Of a stretch of 64,000 bases of DNA, positions 50,401-61,029 are shown piece after piece (within the stretch, counting starts at the first letter, position 1; the number at the start of each line of letters is the position of its first letter). This DNA is from Cyanophora paradoxa. Taxonomy: Eukaryota; Glaucocystophyceae; Cyanophorales; Cyanophoraceae. The position numbers and the translations under genes are program-made. Location: assembly GCA_004431415.1 (NCBI GenBank), contig QPMI01000551.1, forward strand, positions 62,001 to 126,000, written 5' to 3'. The notes beneath the pieces are model-generated. The model worked only from the letters and a program-made list of their open reading frames with translations. It had not been told where the DNA came from and ran no database searches.

Positions 50401-52591
50401 CAGAGGTGCGCTGATCGGATGAACATCGTCCTGGAGGTGTCTTCTTTGATTCGAAAGACTGGCGATTTGCCACCGTGGACCATGTTGCCCCTCAAGCAAG
50501 GAGCCGCGCCCGTTGCAATCTTGATGCCCCCCAGAGCGTTTCCGTAGATGTCGTTGTCCTCGACCGTGCCTCGCCCGCTCTCGTGCACGTAGATGCCGGC
50601 ATCCTTGCCGTCGTGGACCTTGTTGCGACGCACGACGGGGTCCGCGCCGGTAGTGATTTCGATGCCCACCAGTGCGTTCCCGTAGATGTCGTTGTCCTCG
50701 ACCGTGCCCCGCCCGCTCTCGTGCACGAAGATGCCGAAAAACTTGCCGTCGTGGACCTTGTTGCGACGCACGACGGGGTCCGCACCGGTCGCGATTGCGA
50801 TGCCCACCAGTGCGTTCCCGTAGATGTCGTTGTCCTCGACCGTGCCTCGCCCGCTCTCGTGCACGAAGATGCCGGAACACTTGCCGTCGTGGACCTTGTT
50901 GCGACGCACGACGGGGTCCGCGCCGGTAGTGATTTCGATGCCCCCCAGAGCGTTCCCGTAGATGTCGTTGTCCTCAACTGTGCCTCGCCCGCTCTCACAC
51001 ACGAGGATGCCGACGTCGCAATCGTCACACTTGCCGTCGTGGACCTTGTTGCGACGCACGACGGGGTCCGCACCGGTCGCGATTGCGATGCCCACCAGTG
51101 CGTTCCCATAGATGTCGTTGTCCTCGACTGTGCCCCGCCCGCTCTCGTGCACGAAGATGCCGAAACACTTGCCGTCGTGGACCTTGTTGCGACGCACGAC
51201 GGGGTCCGCGCCGGTAGTGATTTCGATGCCCGCCAGTGCGTTGCCGTAGATGTCGTTGTCCTCGACCGTGCCCTGTCCGCTCTCGTGCGCGACGATGCCG
51301 CCCTGCTTGCCGTCGTAGACCTTGTTGCGACGCACGACGGGGTCTGCGCCGGTAGTGATTTTGATGCCTGCCAGTGCGTTGCCGCAGATGTCGTTGTCCT
51401 CGACCGTGCCTCGCCCGCTCTCGTGCACGACGATGCCGGCAATCTTGTTGTCGTGGACCTTGTTGCCACGCACGACGGGGTCCGCGCCGGTCTGGACCGC
51501 GATGCCCGCCAGTGCATTGCTGTAAATGTCGTTGTCCTCGACTGTGCCTCGCCCGCTCTCAAGCACGAAGATGCCGGCACTCTTGTTGTCGTGGACCTTG
51601 TTGCCGCGAACTGCGGGGTCCGCGCCGGTTGACATCTGGATGCCCGCCAGTGCGTTGCCGTAGATGTCGTTGTCCTCGATGTTGCCTCGCCCGCTCTCAA
51701 GCACGAAGATGCCGGAACTCTTGCCGTCGAAGACCTTGTTGCCACGCACGACGGGGTCCGCGCCGGTTGACACCTGGATGCCCGCTAGTGCGTTGCCGTA
51801 GATGTCGTTGTCCTCAACCGTGCCACGCCCGTTCTCGCACACGTAGATGCCGGCGTTTTCGCCATCGCGGATTTTGTTGCCGCGCACGACGGGGTCCGCG
51901 CCTGTATCAATCGCGATACCTGATCGCGTGTTTCCAAACACATCGTTGTCCTCCGCGACACCCTTGGCCGACGCGTGGAAGGAGATGCCCCTCTCGCCAC
52001 AGTCATGCACCGCATTTCCTGCAGAGGGATCGGATAATTTATAATTAGCGGAGGGATGAATGAAATAATTTGCGAGTCGTGCTCACCGCGCAACGTCGCG
52101 GACGTCCCCTCGCCACTGACGATAATACCACTGTAGAGAGTGCAAGACACGTCGCAGCCCTCCAAGACCGCCCGGCTCCCCTCCGTGATTCGCACCGCCG
52201 GTATGGCACCGGTGGGCTCGCCATCGGGGACGATCGTGGAATCAGAACCGCGAATCGTGATCCCCCTCACGCTTGGTGCTGCCGGCCCCTTGAAGCGCAG
52301 CGTCTCGCCCTGGTTGTACTCAAGGATGGCCTCCCGCGATCCGACGATGTGCACTTCCTTCTCCAGCAATATCGCCTCCTTGTACCTGCAAGATCGCCTC
52401 CTTGTACCTGCAAGAGCGATCGCAAATTGGCCCGACGAGTTTATCTGTCACTGGAGGAGGGTGCATATGCATGCGCACCGGCCGGGGAAGAGGCGGATGG
52501 TCTGTCCCGGGGTGGCCCGCGCGACAGCGGCCGCGATGCTCTCTCCAGGTCGCACCCACAGTTGCGAATCCCCGCCAGCAATGTTCGATGC
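47410..52591 (-). CDS. Parallel beta-helix / class 3 lipase fusion with C-terminal membrane segment
   Basis: Exons on the minus strand: 52591-52479 (LWVRPGESIAAAVARATPGQ, TIRLFPG), 52385-52087 (YKEAILLEKEVHIVGSREAI, then VRGITIRG), and 52018-50337, an array of 23-residue PbH1 rungs, together a right-handed parallel beta-helix like NosD or carbohydrate-binding/processing proteins. After RIKEDTSRTMFIRSAHL a splice at 50337/50252 leads to a lipase_3 domain: ERLYVAFRGTDSF, LVLCGHSLGGAVACLVLA (nucleophile Ser), VYAFAREDDPVPKLPLL (Asp) and SEHKMSSYLESIC (likely His). Further exons (IDFGDVIGADETITLVILTE; AVLVLPTTIREADLEAVLQ) precede a hydrophobic segment TLAIGAITVAAPVALAATAV and the stop at 47410. 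All triad residues are present, so acylglycerol hydrolysis is likely; the beta-helix may bind a surface or glycan (inference). The 5' start is unresolved; an exon at about 52915-52755 may belong to it. Confidence 0.75.
50470..52005 (-). repeat. Eleven 138-bp beta-helix units (46 residues each)
   Basis: Each unit encodes two rungs, e.g. GTVEDNDIYGNALAGIEITT then PVVRRNKVHDGKCFGIFVHE. Ten units are complete and the last (GGIKIATGAAPCLRGNMVHG) degenerates. The Asn ladder and GI.V pattern are conserved. One unit has a four-residue insertion (CDDCDVG) near 51018-51030. The first units (5' end of the gene) differ most; central units are nearly identical at the DNA level. Confidence 0.95.
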
Positions 52592-53000
52592 CTGCATAAA
52601 TACGCGCAGAGTCTCGATTAGGTACGCTGTACACGTAATTAGGCGCGATTACATGTGTGCTAGATTAGGCGCGCTGCACGCTTTTCCTTTATAGCATAGT
52701 ATAACTTGCTGGTATAGCTAGTTACAGCTACAGCTGTATGCATGGGCGCCAACCTCGAGCTCGTCGTCATGATAAGGTGCGCCGTGTGGCCCGTTGTCGA
52801 CGGACGGAGCCGATATCGATGCTTCTGCAGCTGGGCCAGCCCCGGCGCACTCACAAGAAGATGGGGGGGGCGCCCAGGACGGCGGCTGCACTGTAGCGAT
52901 CGTCTGCATGCGCAGCTCAACGATATCAGCTTTTATCGCGAGAGAAGCCAATGTATCTATTTCTAAATCTCTCGTATACGTAGCGGCGACATTGACGCAC

Positions 53001-54728
53001 CTTCGGCTTGAGCTTATGATCATGTGCAGATATAGACGAGAGCCGCTCCGTCCACCCCTCTAGATCTGTCACAGGCTTGGGCTCTGTTTCGAGCGACTTG
53101 CGTCCATTATCGCGCCCCGATATTCTGCGCATTCGCACCATGTAAGCAGGCAAAGGCATAGGGCGGAGGAAACGGCCGAGGCAAATCGCGACGTCAAGAC
53201 GGCGTCGACATTTAGGGCGGCCGAGTGCGGCCGCGGGCTGCGAAATTCAAGCGGCTCACTTGCGGATCTTGCCCAAATACGAGGACATAGCGCGGCCCAG
53301 CACAAGACGCGGGTCAAATGACGAAACATTGCGATCACGATCGATCTGAACCTGCCCATGCCGCAGTGCATCACGTTTGTGAAATCTGCACAGCGCAGGG
53401 ATCGAGAGCGCACAGGGGCACGCACTGGCGCGCATACGCCAGCGCTAGCCATGTGGCCAGGACGGTGATCTTCATCGACGACGCCCTCGAGCTCGGACGA
53501 GCCGGACCTGCGCGAGCGATCCCAGTGTTAACGTTGACTTAGGCGGTGGGTCACGAGGATCCGGAATATTAATGGTTTGAATATTAATAGCAAAGCTGCG
53601 AACGGTTCCGAGCACTTGATCACCTGCGCATGCCGTGCTACAGTCAGCATGCCCACGTGCACGCTGCAAGGCTTACGCAGCGGCGCACGAAGGTGGGGGC
53701 TGCGTCAAAGGGAGCGAAGTACGGTGTCAGGACTTGAGCCACAGTGTCGTCCTCTGTCATGAAAGCAATAAGGTGCTGCCGCTCGGCAAGTCAGCTGGGC
53801 CGCACGCGTACGAGACCAGATCAAGATATGCATGCAGTGACACACCTCGTCCCATGAATACCGGCCAGCAATCGGCCCGTCCGACTTGACGAGCTGCAGC
53901 TGGCCAAAGGTGACGCAGAGCGCCGTCTCGGCGACGCCCGACCAGGCTCGGACGTCGGGATCGTCCGGCCCCTGCTCGCCCTCGAGGCGGGCCGCCTCCA
54001 GGAGGAGGCGGGCGAGGACGAGGCACGCCACCGCCCCGCCGAGCGAGTGCCCGCAGAGCACGAGCCGCTTGCCCTTCGAGTGCGCCGCGTCAATGATCGG
54101 CCGAAGCCGAACTCTGTCTGCCCAAACGCACAAGTCCTGTACGTACACGAAGAGAGCGGATCAGAGAGGCACGCTACAATTTGCACATGTACAAGCCGCA
54201 CGCGGCCCGGCGGACCTCGTTGACTTGGCCTATGCCGGGGAAGTCGCGCGATGCACTGGAAAGGCTGTACATGTCGAGCTCGAGGCGTCCGTGGCACTGA
54301 TCATGATGCATCACACGCAACGCGACGAACAAGCGCTCCTTGTCCTCCGCCCTGCGCCGAGTATACGTAGTTTAAGCACAGTGTGCACTCGCAACGCTAG
54401 CGTGAGACATGTACACATGTACACACCAGAGAGCCGCCTGAAACCAGCTGCGATGGGGTTCGTAGCAACTTATGTGCCGGATGCGGAGGCCTTCGAGCTC
54501 GTCCGCGTCGGTCTCCGCCTGCAAGGCGACCAGGTGCATGCACATGCGCAGGTTAGACATGCATATGTGCCGCCAGCAGCAGATCTAGATTAATATTGGC
54601 ACACGGACCGCTTGCTTGAGCAGGGCTTGAATAGCCTCGCGATCGGCAGAGCTCGAGGCCTCGTAGCTTGCGGCGGCGAGGTGCGCCGAGCGGATGTACA
54701 TCTTGGGGTCGCTTTTAATTCGAAGAAG
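53001..54728 (-). CDS. Class 3 lipase paralogue with degraded active site
   Basis: Exon by exon parallel to the lipase half of the neighbour gene: LLRIKSDPKMYIRSAHLAAA at 54728, DELEGLRIRHISCYEPHRSW with FQAAL before a GTGTGT donor, AEDKERLFVAL, then LVLCGHSLGGAVACLVLA (nucleophile Ser kept, 54088-53900 region), RQHLIAFMTEDDTVAQVL (Asp kept), VIKCSEPFAAL, ELEGVVDEDHRPGHMAS, SFDPRLVLGRAMSSYLGKIR and ISGRDNGRKSLETEPKPVTD. The RGTD motif of the oxyanion strand is missing, and at the position of the neighbour's SEHKMSSYL this copy reads LGRAMSSYL, so the likely catalytic His is absent. No beta-helix units were found upstream. It may be a pseudoenzyme or decaying pseudogene. An ATG that would start a signal-peptide-like MKITVLATWLALAYA at 53475 is in another frame of the same exon and was not used. 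Confidence 0.6.
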
Positions 54729-56380
54729 CTGGAGATGCAGTGACGATGCGCAAGGTAGAAGCTGGTCGCGATCGGTGACAGATCGCGACGGAACGTTAAC
54801 GATGCGGCTGCCCTGATGAAGCCGATCGTGATCATGAGGCGGCTGCGGTGCTGGTGGACGTCGCGACACTGCAGCCTGATCAGGAGCATCCGATGCCTGC
54901 CGCGCAAATCATGTGTGGAGGCCTGCATGGCGCGCAGGACCCTGACTCAGTGACCTTCTCAACCGCGGCCGCGGCCGGCAGCAACCCGCCGACACCTGCG
55001 CCATCGTCCATGTCCACGGCCGACGCCTGCAGACGACAGTCAAGTTGTGCCGAGCCGGCGCGGGCGCGGCGATGCCGGCGCTGGCGCCGTGCCGGCCCAC
55101 GAGCCGCGGCCCACGGCCCCATGAGCATGGCCAGGCGCAGGCCTAGATGTGGCGGCGTGCAACCCGCACCATGATCTGGCAAGTCTCCTCGAGCTCTCGG
55201 CCGCGGATCACTGCATCGGAGGGCGCAGCCTTGACGTCGCATGCCTGCGGTAATTATATAGGCTCGATCTTAGTTCGCCAGCTGCAGACGATTGGGGGCG
55301 CACGCGCGGCGCCGACCTCATGACCATCATCATCAGATACGCCAGATGACGAGGCCGAGAACGCCAGGCCAGTGCCAGTGCAGTCAAGCTCGCTCCCGGT
55401 CGACGTCGGTCGCGACAGCCTGAGTGCGTCCGATGCCTGCCGGGCCGCAGCGCATATCCGGCGGGCTCAGATCCTGCATTCGCAGTCGGCAATGCGGGCG
55501 CCGACCTCATCCGCTGACGATCCGAGCCCGACGTCGACGTTGACGGACTCCTTAAAATTAAAAGCGGCACGTCAACATCAACGCGTACGGGCGACGCGGG
55601 GCACGGAGTGCTGATAAATCTCGCATGCGCACCTTCGTCTGCAGCTGAACCTGGTCGTTTGATGCACATTCCGGCCTTGAGCTCGCCACCTGCGCATGCG
55701 CATATATGCATACGGGCTCTGTTAGCATTTAATTTGACAATTGCAGCTGCACGCCGCGGGTGCGCCGCGCGGCCGCCCTATACGCGGCAGCTGTGTGCTG
55801 CAGCTGCGCGGCCGCCCTATACGCAGCAGCTGCGTGCGGCAGCTGCGTGCTCACCGCGCGGGTCATGGTTGCCTTTACCCAGGCCTCCGGAGGAGCCGGC
55901 GCCAAAGGAGCCCAGAGGAGGTCGATGTCCGTGTCGGACGCGTACGGAGAGCTGGCGCTGCGGCTGGCCATGGTGCCGGTCGTGGCGCTAATCATGAAGC
56001 TCGATCCCGCGGCGCCGGCCGCGGCCGGGCGCGGAGTTGACGTCGACGTCGGAACGCAGCTGACTGGTCGTCGGCCGGTACGACCTAGACCGCTGAGCCT
56101 ACAACCGCTGAGCCTACAATCGTCGGCCGCGCGCGGCCGCGGCGGCCGCGGTCGTCGTCGGCGCGCGGGCGCGCGGTCGTACGCGTCGCCAGCTGCAGAT
56201 CTGCTGCCGCAGTGCTGCTGCTGCTGCTGCTGCCGCAGTGCTGCTGCTGCTGCTGCTGCTGCTGCCGACTCTGTAGACAGGCAGTGACAGTGTGACACGT
56301 ACTGCGGTCAAATGAAGCCTCCGGCCTGCTGCAGCTGCGGCCGCAGCGCGCGCCGGGTACCGCGCGCGGCCGGTCACCTG
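54729..56380. other. Unresolved region upstream of the lipase paralogue
   Basis: Probably holds 5' exons of the paralogue or another gene, but no domain was recognised. Open frames exist on both strands at 55729-56298; the plus-strand one includes AYGELALRLAMVPVVALIMK and the minus-strand one SYASDTDIDLLWAPLAP-like sequence, so strand cannot be decided. Short direct repeats (CCGATGCCTGCCG at about 54888 and 55428; GGCGCCGACCTCAT at about 55309 and 55498) show an old local duplication. Confidence 0.4.
56214..56267. repeat. CTG trinucleotide tracts
   Basis: Two short CTG runs (about six and eight units) separated by CCGCAGTG. Flanking sequence is strongly palindromic (CGCGGCCGCG). Confidence 0.9.
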
Positions 56381-56915
56381 CCCGAGCTCTGCCCCTTTCC
56401 TCGTGTCGTCCCCAGTTCCTCAGATTAGTCTTCAGCCGTCCATTGTTTTACCAACTCTACAATCTCGATTCCGTTTAGACACTCCGCCAGCTTCGACTTT
56501 CCCCTCTAGTGGTGTCCTACGTTTCGCCTCTCCTACTGTTCTACCGCCTTTGCCTCCTGCGACTACGTCTTCTAGTTCTGCTGTTAGCTCTGTCTTGTCG
56601 TCTTCGTCTAGATCTTCGTCTTCGACTGTAGTTCCTCGTGCTCGTTCTCCTTATTTGCTGCGTCCCCGTGCTCCTCGTCGTTCTAGTGTGACTAGTACTT
56701 CTGCATCGACGCCCTTGAGCTCTTCTACTCCTTCTCCTCGTGCTCGTTCTCCTTATCTTTTGCGTTCTTCTGATCGTGTCCTTTCTCGTGATCCCTCTTG
56801 ATTCTGTATATATTTTGTGCTAGTTTACTGTATCTTTGATTTGTGATTGCTTTGTTGTCTTTAATATCACTACCTACGGGGGGTTCGCCCCACCGTAGTC
56901 TCTCAAAAAAAAAAA
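56381..56915 (+). mobile_element. 5'-truncated copy of the C2H2-type retroposon
   Basis: Corresponds base for base to 13752-14285 (constant offset 42629, no indels until the tail); the one substitution I saw is C to T near 56771, changing Pro to Leu in the tail protein. The poly(A) is 11 residues at 56905-56915. Truncation at the 5' end with an intact 3' end is the hallmark of target-primed reverse transcription. The flank reads CACCTG before and CCTGACC after, so at most a 4-bp CCTG target duplication is possible. The near identity implies a recent insertion. Confidence 0.95.
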
Positions 56916-57255
56916 CCTGACCGAAATTGCAATATTATATATATATAATTAATAATTTGACGATGAGGGGGGTACGGCCCCGGGTCGCGGCCCTCGCGGG
57001 GCCGCGGGCCTGTACATGTGACTCAGGCCGCGAGTCTCCGCCCGCATCCAGCCTGGCAGCGCTCTTGCTCTCTTGCTGCTCCTGAGTCCTGACAGCTCGT
57101 CGCGCTGCTCTCGGTGGCAGCGGAACGACCGAATTGCGCGGCTACGGGCAGCGCGGTGGCAGCGTGGCAGCTCTCGACTAGTACGACGACTACGGGCAGC
57201 GCGGCGTCAAAGGTGGGACTTTGGGCGTCGGGCGCGAGCAGGAGTCTCCTTCGCG

Positions 57256-59264
57256 ATGGCCGCGCTGGCATATGCATACATGGGCGTCTTCGAGGTGCGA
57301 GGTGCTGCAGCTGCGCCCTCGCTTCTTAAGCTTCGAGGTGCGAGGTCGACGTCGCTGCAGCTGCGCCCTCGCGGGGCGGCGTCTGACGCCCCCGTTCGCC
57401 AGTTCGGAGTCGCGGAGCAAGCGTTCGCGCGGGCGCACACGAACGGCGACTCAGCGATCTGCGCCGCGCCGCAGGCCCCCAGCGCGCCTGCCCGCCCGCC
57501 CGCCCGCGCGAGCGCGCCGCGGCGTCCCGAGCTCGAGCGGGCCTAGCCTTCCGCCGCAGCCGTCCCGTCGACTTGGCAGTCCTGCGGCGAGGGCGCCGAG
57601 GAGCGCCTGCGGGCCCGCCCCGCGTACGACAAGCGGGTCGGGGCGCGGCCGACCGCGGGCCGCCTCGACGCCGGCCTGGTGGCCGCCGCGCTGCGGCTCT
57701 TTCCTCAGGGCCTCCCGGCCATATTCAGGAGCCCGATCCCCGCGGCCGCGGGTCCGACCCCCCCCTCCGCCGTCGAGTCTTCGACTTTGATCCGAATTTG
57801 ATCCAGGCACGGAAGGAGCGCGCGGCGCTGGAGGAGCCGGCGGGTGCTGCGGGGGGCGCCCGGGGGGAGCTCGTCGCCCGGCTCGGCGTCGCCCTCCTCG
57901 CGATCCGCGCTGCCCGCTCCGAGTGCGCCCTCAGACGGACCCGAGCCTGCGCGGGAAGCTCGGCCTCACTTCGAGTCCAATCCGTGTTCTGATCTTTCTG
58001 ATCTGATCTCCCACCCCAGGTACGCGGGGTACACGCACACGGAGGGCGCCCCCGCAGCCTCCAACGGCTCCAGCGCCGCGTGCGCCTGTACCCCTCTCCT
58101 AGCCTAGATTCGATCGGGCTCGATTCGATCCGGGCCGCGGCCTGCAGGGCGCTGCACCCGAGCCTGCACGGCTACGCGGGCCGCGCCCGCCCCCTCGGCC
58201 CCGGGGAGCTCCCCCGCCCCGCCCGCCGCCTCGCGCGGTGCCGCCCCCTCTCCACTCTCGCCTTCTCTAGCCGCCTCCCTCCATAAGAAGGCGAGCGGGC
58301 CTCGAGGGCGCCGCCCCTTCCCTCGAGCTCGCCCCCATTAGCGCCTTCTTGGCAGGCGCCGCCCCTTTCTCTGAGATCTCGAGGAGACCGCCCCTTTCTG
58401 AGATCTTCTTGGATCTTCTTCTTCTCAAGCTCTGGTCTCCGGTCTCAGCCTCTCAGCCTCTGGTCTCCTCCCCCCGCGCCCTCTTACCTCCTCCCCCGGG
58501 AGCAGAGCCACGCCTCGCCGCCGCTCTGCGAAGCCCCCTTGAAGCAAGCCCCCTAGCCTCTGACCTCTCCTCGCGCAGGACCGGACCTGGGATCGATCGC
58601 TGGCGGCGGCGGAGGACGGGGCGCTCGGCCGCCACGCCGCGCTCGTCGGCGCCAACGCCAGGCACTCCTCCCGTGCGAACAAAGGGAGGGAGGAAAGATA
58701 GCATGCTCGAGGGGGTACAGGGGGCGGAAGTCGTCCCCAGTCCGCGCCCCCCCTCCCCTCCCTCCCCCCCCCTCCCACCCCCCAACTCCCGCCCGCCCCC
58801 TCTGCAATACGCGGAGATGGCGCGCCCCGCCCGCCCGGGCCGCTGGGCGCCGCGCCGCCGTCGACCGCGCCGCGGTCCGCGCGGCCCCCGCCCGCCCTCG
58901 CTTGCTCGGCTCCACCTGTTCGGCTCCATCTGTTTGGCTCCTCTATCCTCCCCCGCCCTCCCTTCCTCCCCCCCCTCCCCCCCCCACCCCCCCCCGGGCC
59001 CCATCTACAGGACCTCCCTTCTTCTTTTCGTCGCGTTCCGCCTCGCCCTCCTCTCCGCCCGCTGGGCGCGCTCCGCCGCTCGGAGGGTCGGCCTCGCTTC
59101 CGCCTCCTCTACCCCCCTCCGCGCCCCCCTCCCCTCCCCCATCCGCCTCCCGCCATCCCCCCTCGCCCCCTCGATCTGGCGCTAGAGCTGACCCCGGGCC
59201 CCCCTCTACAGGACCCTGGGGGTAGGACCTCTTCGTCACGCTCCGCCTCGTCCCCGTCCGCGAG
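57256..59264 (+). CDS. Weak multi-exon candidate, unrecognised
   Basis: ATG at 57256 (MAALAYAYMGVFE, donor GTGCGA) followed by FGVAEQAFARAHTNGDSAIC, CGEGAEERLRARPAYDKRVG and LDAGLVAAALRLFPQGLPAI near 57585-57720, ERAALEEPAGAAGGARGELV near 57815, YAGYTHTEGAPAASNGSS near 58021, LHPSLHGYAGRARPLGPGEL near 58150, DRTWDRSLAAAEDGALGRHA near 58580 and DLFVTLRLVPVRE before GTGCCG at 59264. The pieces share a helical Ala/Arg-rich style and good splice edges but no known domain. More exons may follow to about 61400. Low GC-content signals are absent and much of 58200-59200 is C-rich intron. Confidence 0.35.
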
Positions 59265-61029
59265 GTGCCGTACCCTCCAAGGGGGGGAAGGAGAAGGGGG
59301 AAGAGAGCCAGCGTCGCCGCATAGCTAGCGCCCCCCACCCCACCCCCCACGTGCACCCCCACCCCCCCCGCGCGCCCGCTGAGCTCCCCTAACTCCGCGC
59401 TCGGCGTGCGGCGGAAGGACCCCCCGCCCCCGCCCCCGCCTGGCCCCGCCCCTCCTCGCCGACCCCGCATCCCTCCCCTGCGCACGTCTTCCCCGCCTTG
59501 GCTGGCTGGCTGATCTGAGTGCAAGCAAGTCTTGCCCGACAGGGCAGAGTCTTAACTCTACCGCCACACCTAAGCCACCTTAGGCCATTTCTCCGGCTGG
59601 CTGACTGATCTGCGGGCGGGCAGAGGGGGTCGGGGCCGGCTGCAGGGTGCGCCTGGTCCGCCCTCCGCCCCCCCCTCCCCCAAGATTCGATCACGCCGTC
59701 ACTCAAGCTTGTCTTCTCGGTTCCGGGCGTGATCTTCGCGGCGGCCCTCACGATCGCGGAGGCCTGCGTCTTTCTTGAGCCTCGAGCTCTGCCGCTTTCC
59801 TGCGCTCTGCCGGTGAGGCTGAGCTGGCTTTGGCCCAGTAGCCTCCGGCCCCCGGCCGCGCGCCGGCCGCTGGACTCGGCTGAGGCGGCGGCGGAGCGGC
59901 TCGCGGCCATCGACAAGGCAGTGCGGGGCGCCCCACGCGCCTCTCGCACGCGCCGTCGAGGCGGCCAGGCTCCAGGTCCGCATTCCATCCGAGATTTAGA
60001 TGCGAGCCAGATCAAATCTGAATTCGATCCGGGCTGGTCTGCAGAGCGAGGGGACGAACTCGCCCGCCGCAGGTCGCGCGCGCCGCGTACCCCCCTTGAC
60101 TTTCCCCCCTCCCCCCCCTCCCCCCCCCCCTTAGGAACGAGGCCCCCGCCGGGGCCCAGGCCAGCTGAGCCTCGGAGCCGCGCCGAGATGGGGGGGGGGG
60201 GGGGGGGGGGGGGGCTGGGGGTACGACGCCCTCGCCCGGGCCCCCGCTGGGCCCTTTCAGGCCCTCCCTGCGCCAGGGCGCCCACCGGCAATCGCGAGGC
60301 CCAGCCGCCACGGCCGCGAAGGCTCGGCCCGCGTGTGCCGCTAATCGTCCTCCGCGCGGGCCCTGGCCGCGAGGGCTGCCAGCGGGCCCTCCCAGCGCCC
60401 GCAGCGGCATCCCAGCACCCTCTTCCCCCCTCCCCCCCCCCCCGGCCTCGTTCCAGGCCCTCGTCCCCTCTTCTTCTCCGGTCGCGGGCCTCGCGGCCCG
60501 CGCCGGCCCGCGGCGGCGGCGGGCGGCGGCGCGGCGCGGCGTACGCGCCGGTTCCGCAGTGCTGCAGCTAGCGCTGCCGGTGCCGCCGCCCGCCCCGGCC
60601 CGCTGCGCCGCGGCTCGCCCCCGAGCCAGGGTCGAGGCCTCGTTTTTTCACTAGCTGCTGAGTTGCTTTGCAGGCGGGGCCCGCCCGGAGCGGGGCCTCT
60701 GACCTCCGACCGACCTCTGATCTCTGGGTCGCCCGCTCCCCTTCCCCCCCCCCCCCCCCCTCCCCCCCCCCCTCACCCCCTCCCTCCGGGGGAAGAGCCA
60801 CGGGAGCAGAGCGGCGCCTCGCTGCGGACGGCGGGCCGCATCAACGCCGCCGCTGAGCAGGTCGGGCGGGCAGGACCCGACGCCCGCACCCTGAAGCACC
60901 CTGAAGCTCCCACCCGCCCGCGCGCCCGCCGGCCCGGCCGCTGACCGCTCAAACCGGGCACCGGGCCTCGGGTCCCGAGAATACATGTACAGTTCCTACC
61001 GGGTCCTGGGTCCCGGGTCCCAGAGGGGG
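59265..61029. other. C-rich low-complexity region, possible further exons
   Basis: Long C runs alternate with Ala/Arg-rich open frames. One plausible plus-strand exon is LDSAEAAAERLAAIDKAVRG near 59872. A VIFAAALTIAEACVFL hydrophobic stretch lies near 59728. I cannot assemble a gene with confidence. Confidence 0.3.
60190..60214 (+). repeat. Poly(G) run of 25 bases
   Basis: Follows CGCCGAGAT and ends before CTGGGGGTACG. It faces C runs at 60110-60130 on the same strand and could pair with them. Confidence 0.9.

Noticed and set aside
50475-51632. Long plus-strand open frame opposite the beta-helix exon.
   Set aside because: It mirrors the 138-bp repeats of the minus-strand PbH1 gene; the repeat keeps the opposite frame open. 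The minus strand has the known Asn-ladder motif and splice sites.
50475-52010. Possible CRISPR-like or satellite array because of regular 138-bp spacing.
   Set aside because: Units are contiguous coding repeats with no spacers and encode beta-helix rungs.
53410-53475. Signal peptide start MKITVLATWLALAYA as the beginning of the beta-helix gene.
   Set aside because: The same exon in another frame aligns with the lipase paralogue (GVVDEDHRPGHMAS against VVVVDVDRRHGTS), so this frame is a shadow.
55729-56298. Gene on either strand with Ala-rich frames.
   Set aside because: Both strands are open because of palindromic GC-rich words, and no domain or splice structure decides between them.
59525-59590. 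Minus-strand tRNA-like sequence around GGCGGTAGAG.
   Set aside because: No consistent cloverleaf; D-stem and T-arm do not pair.
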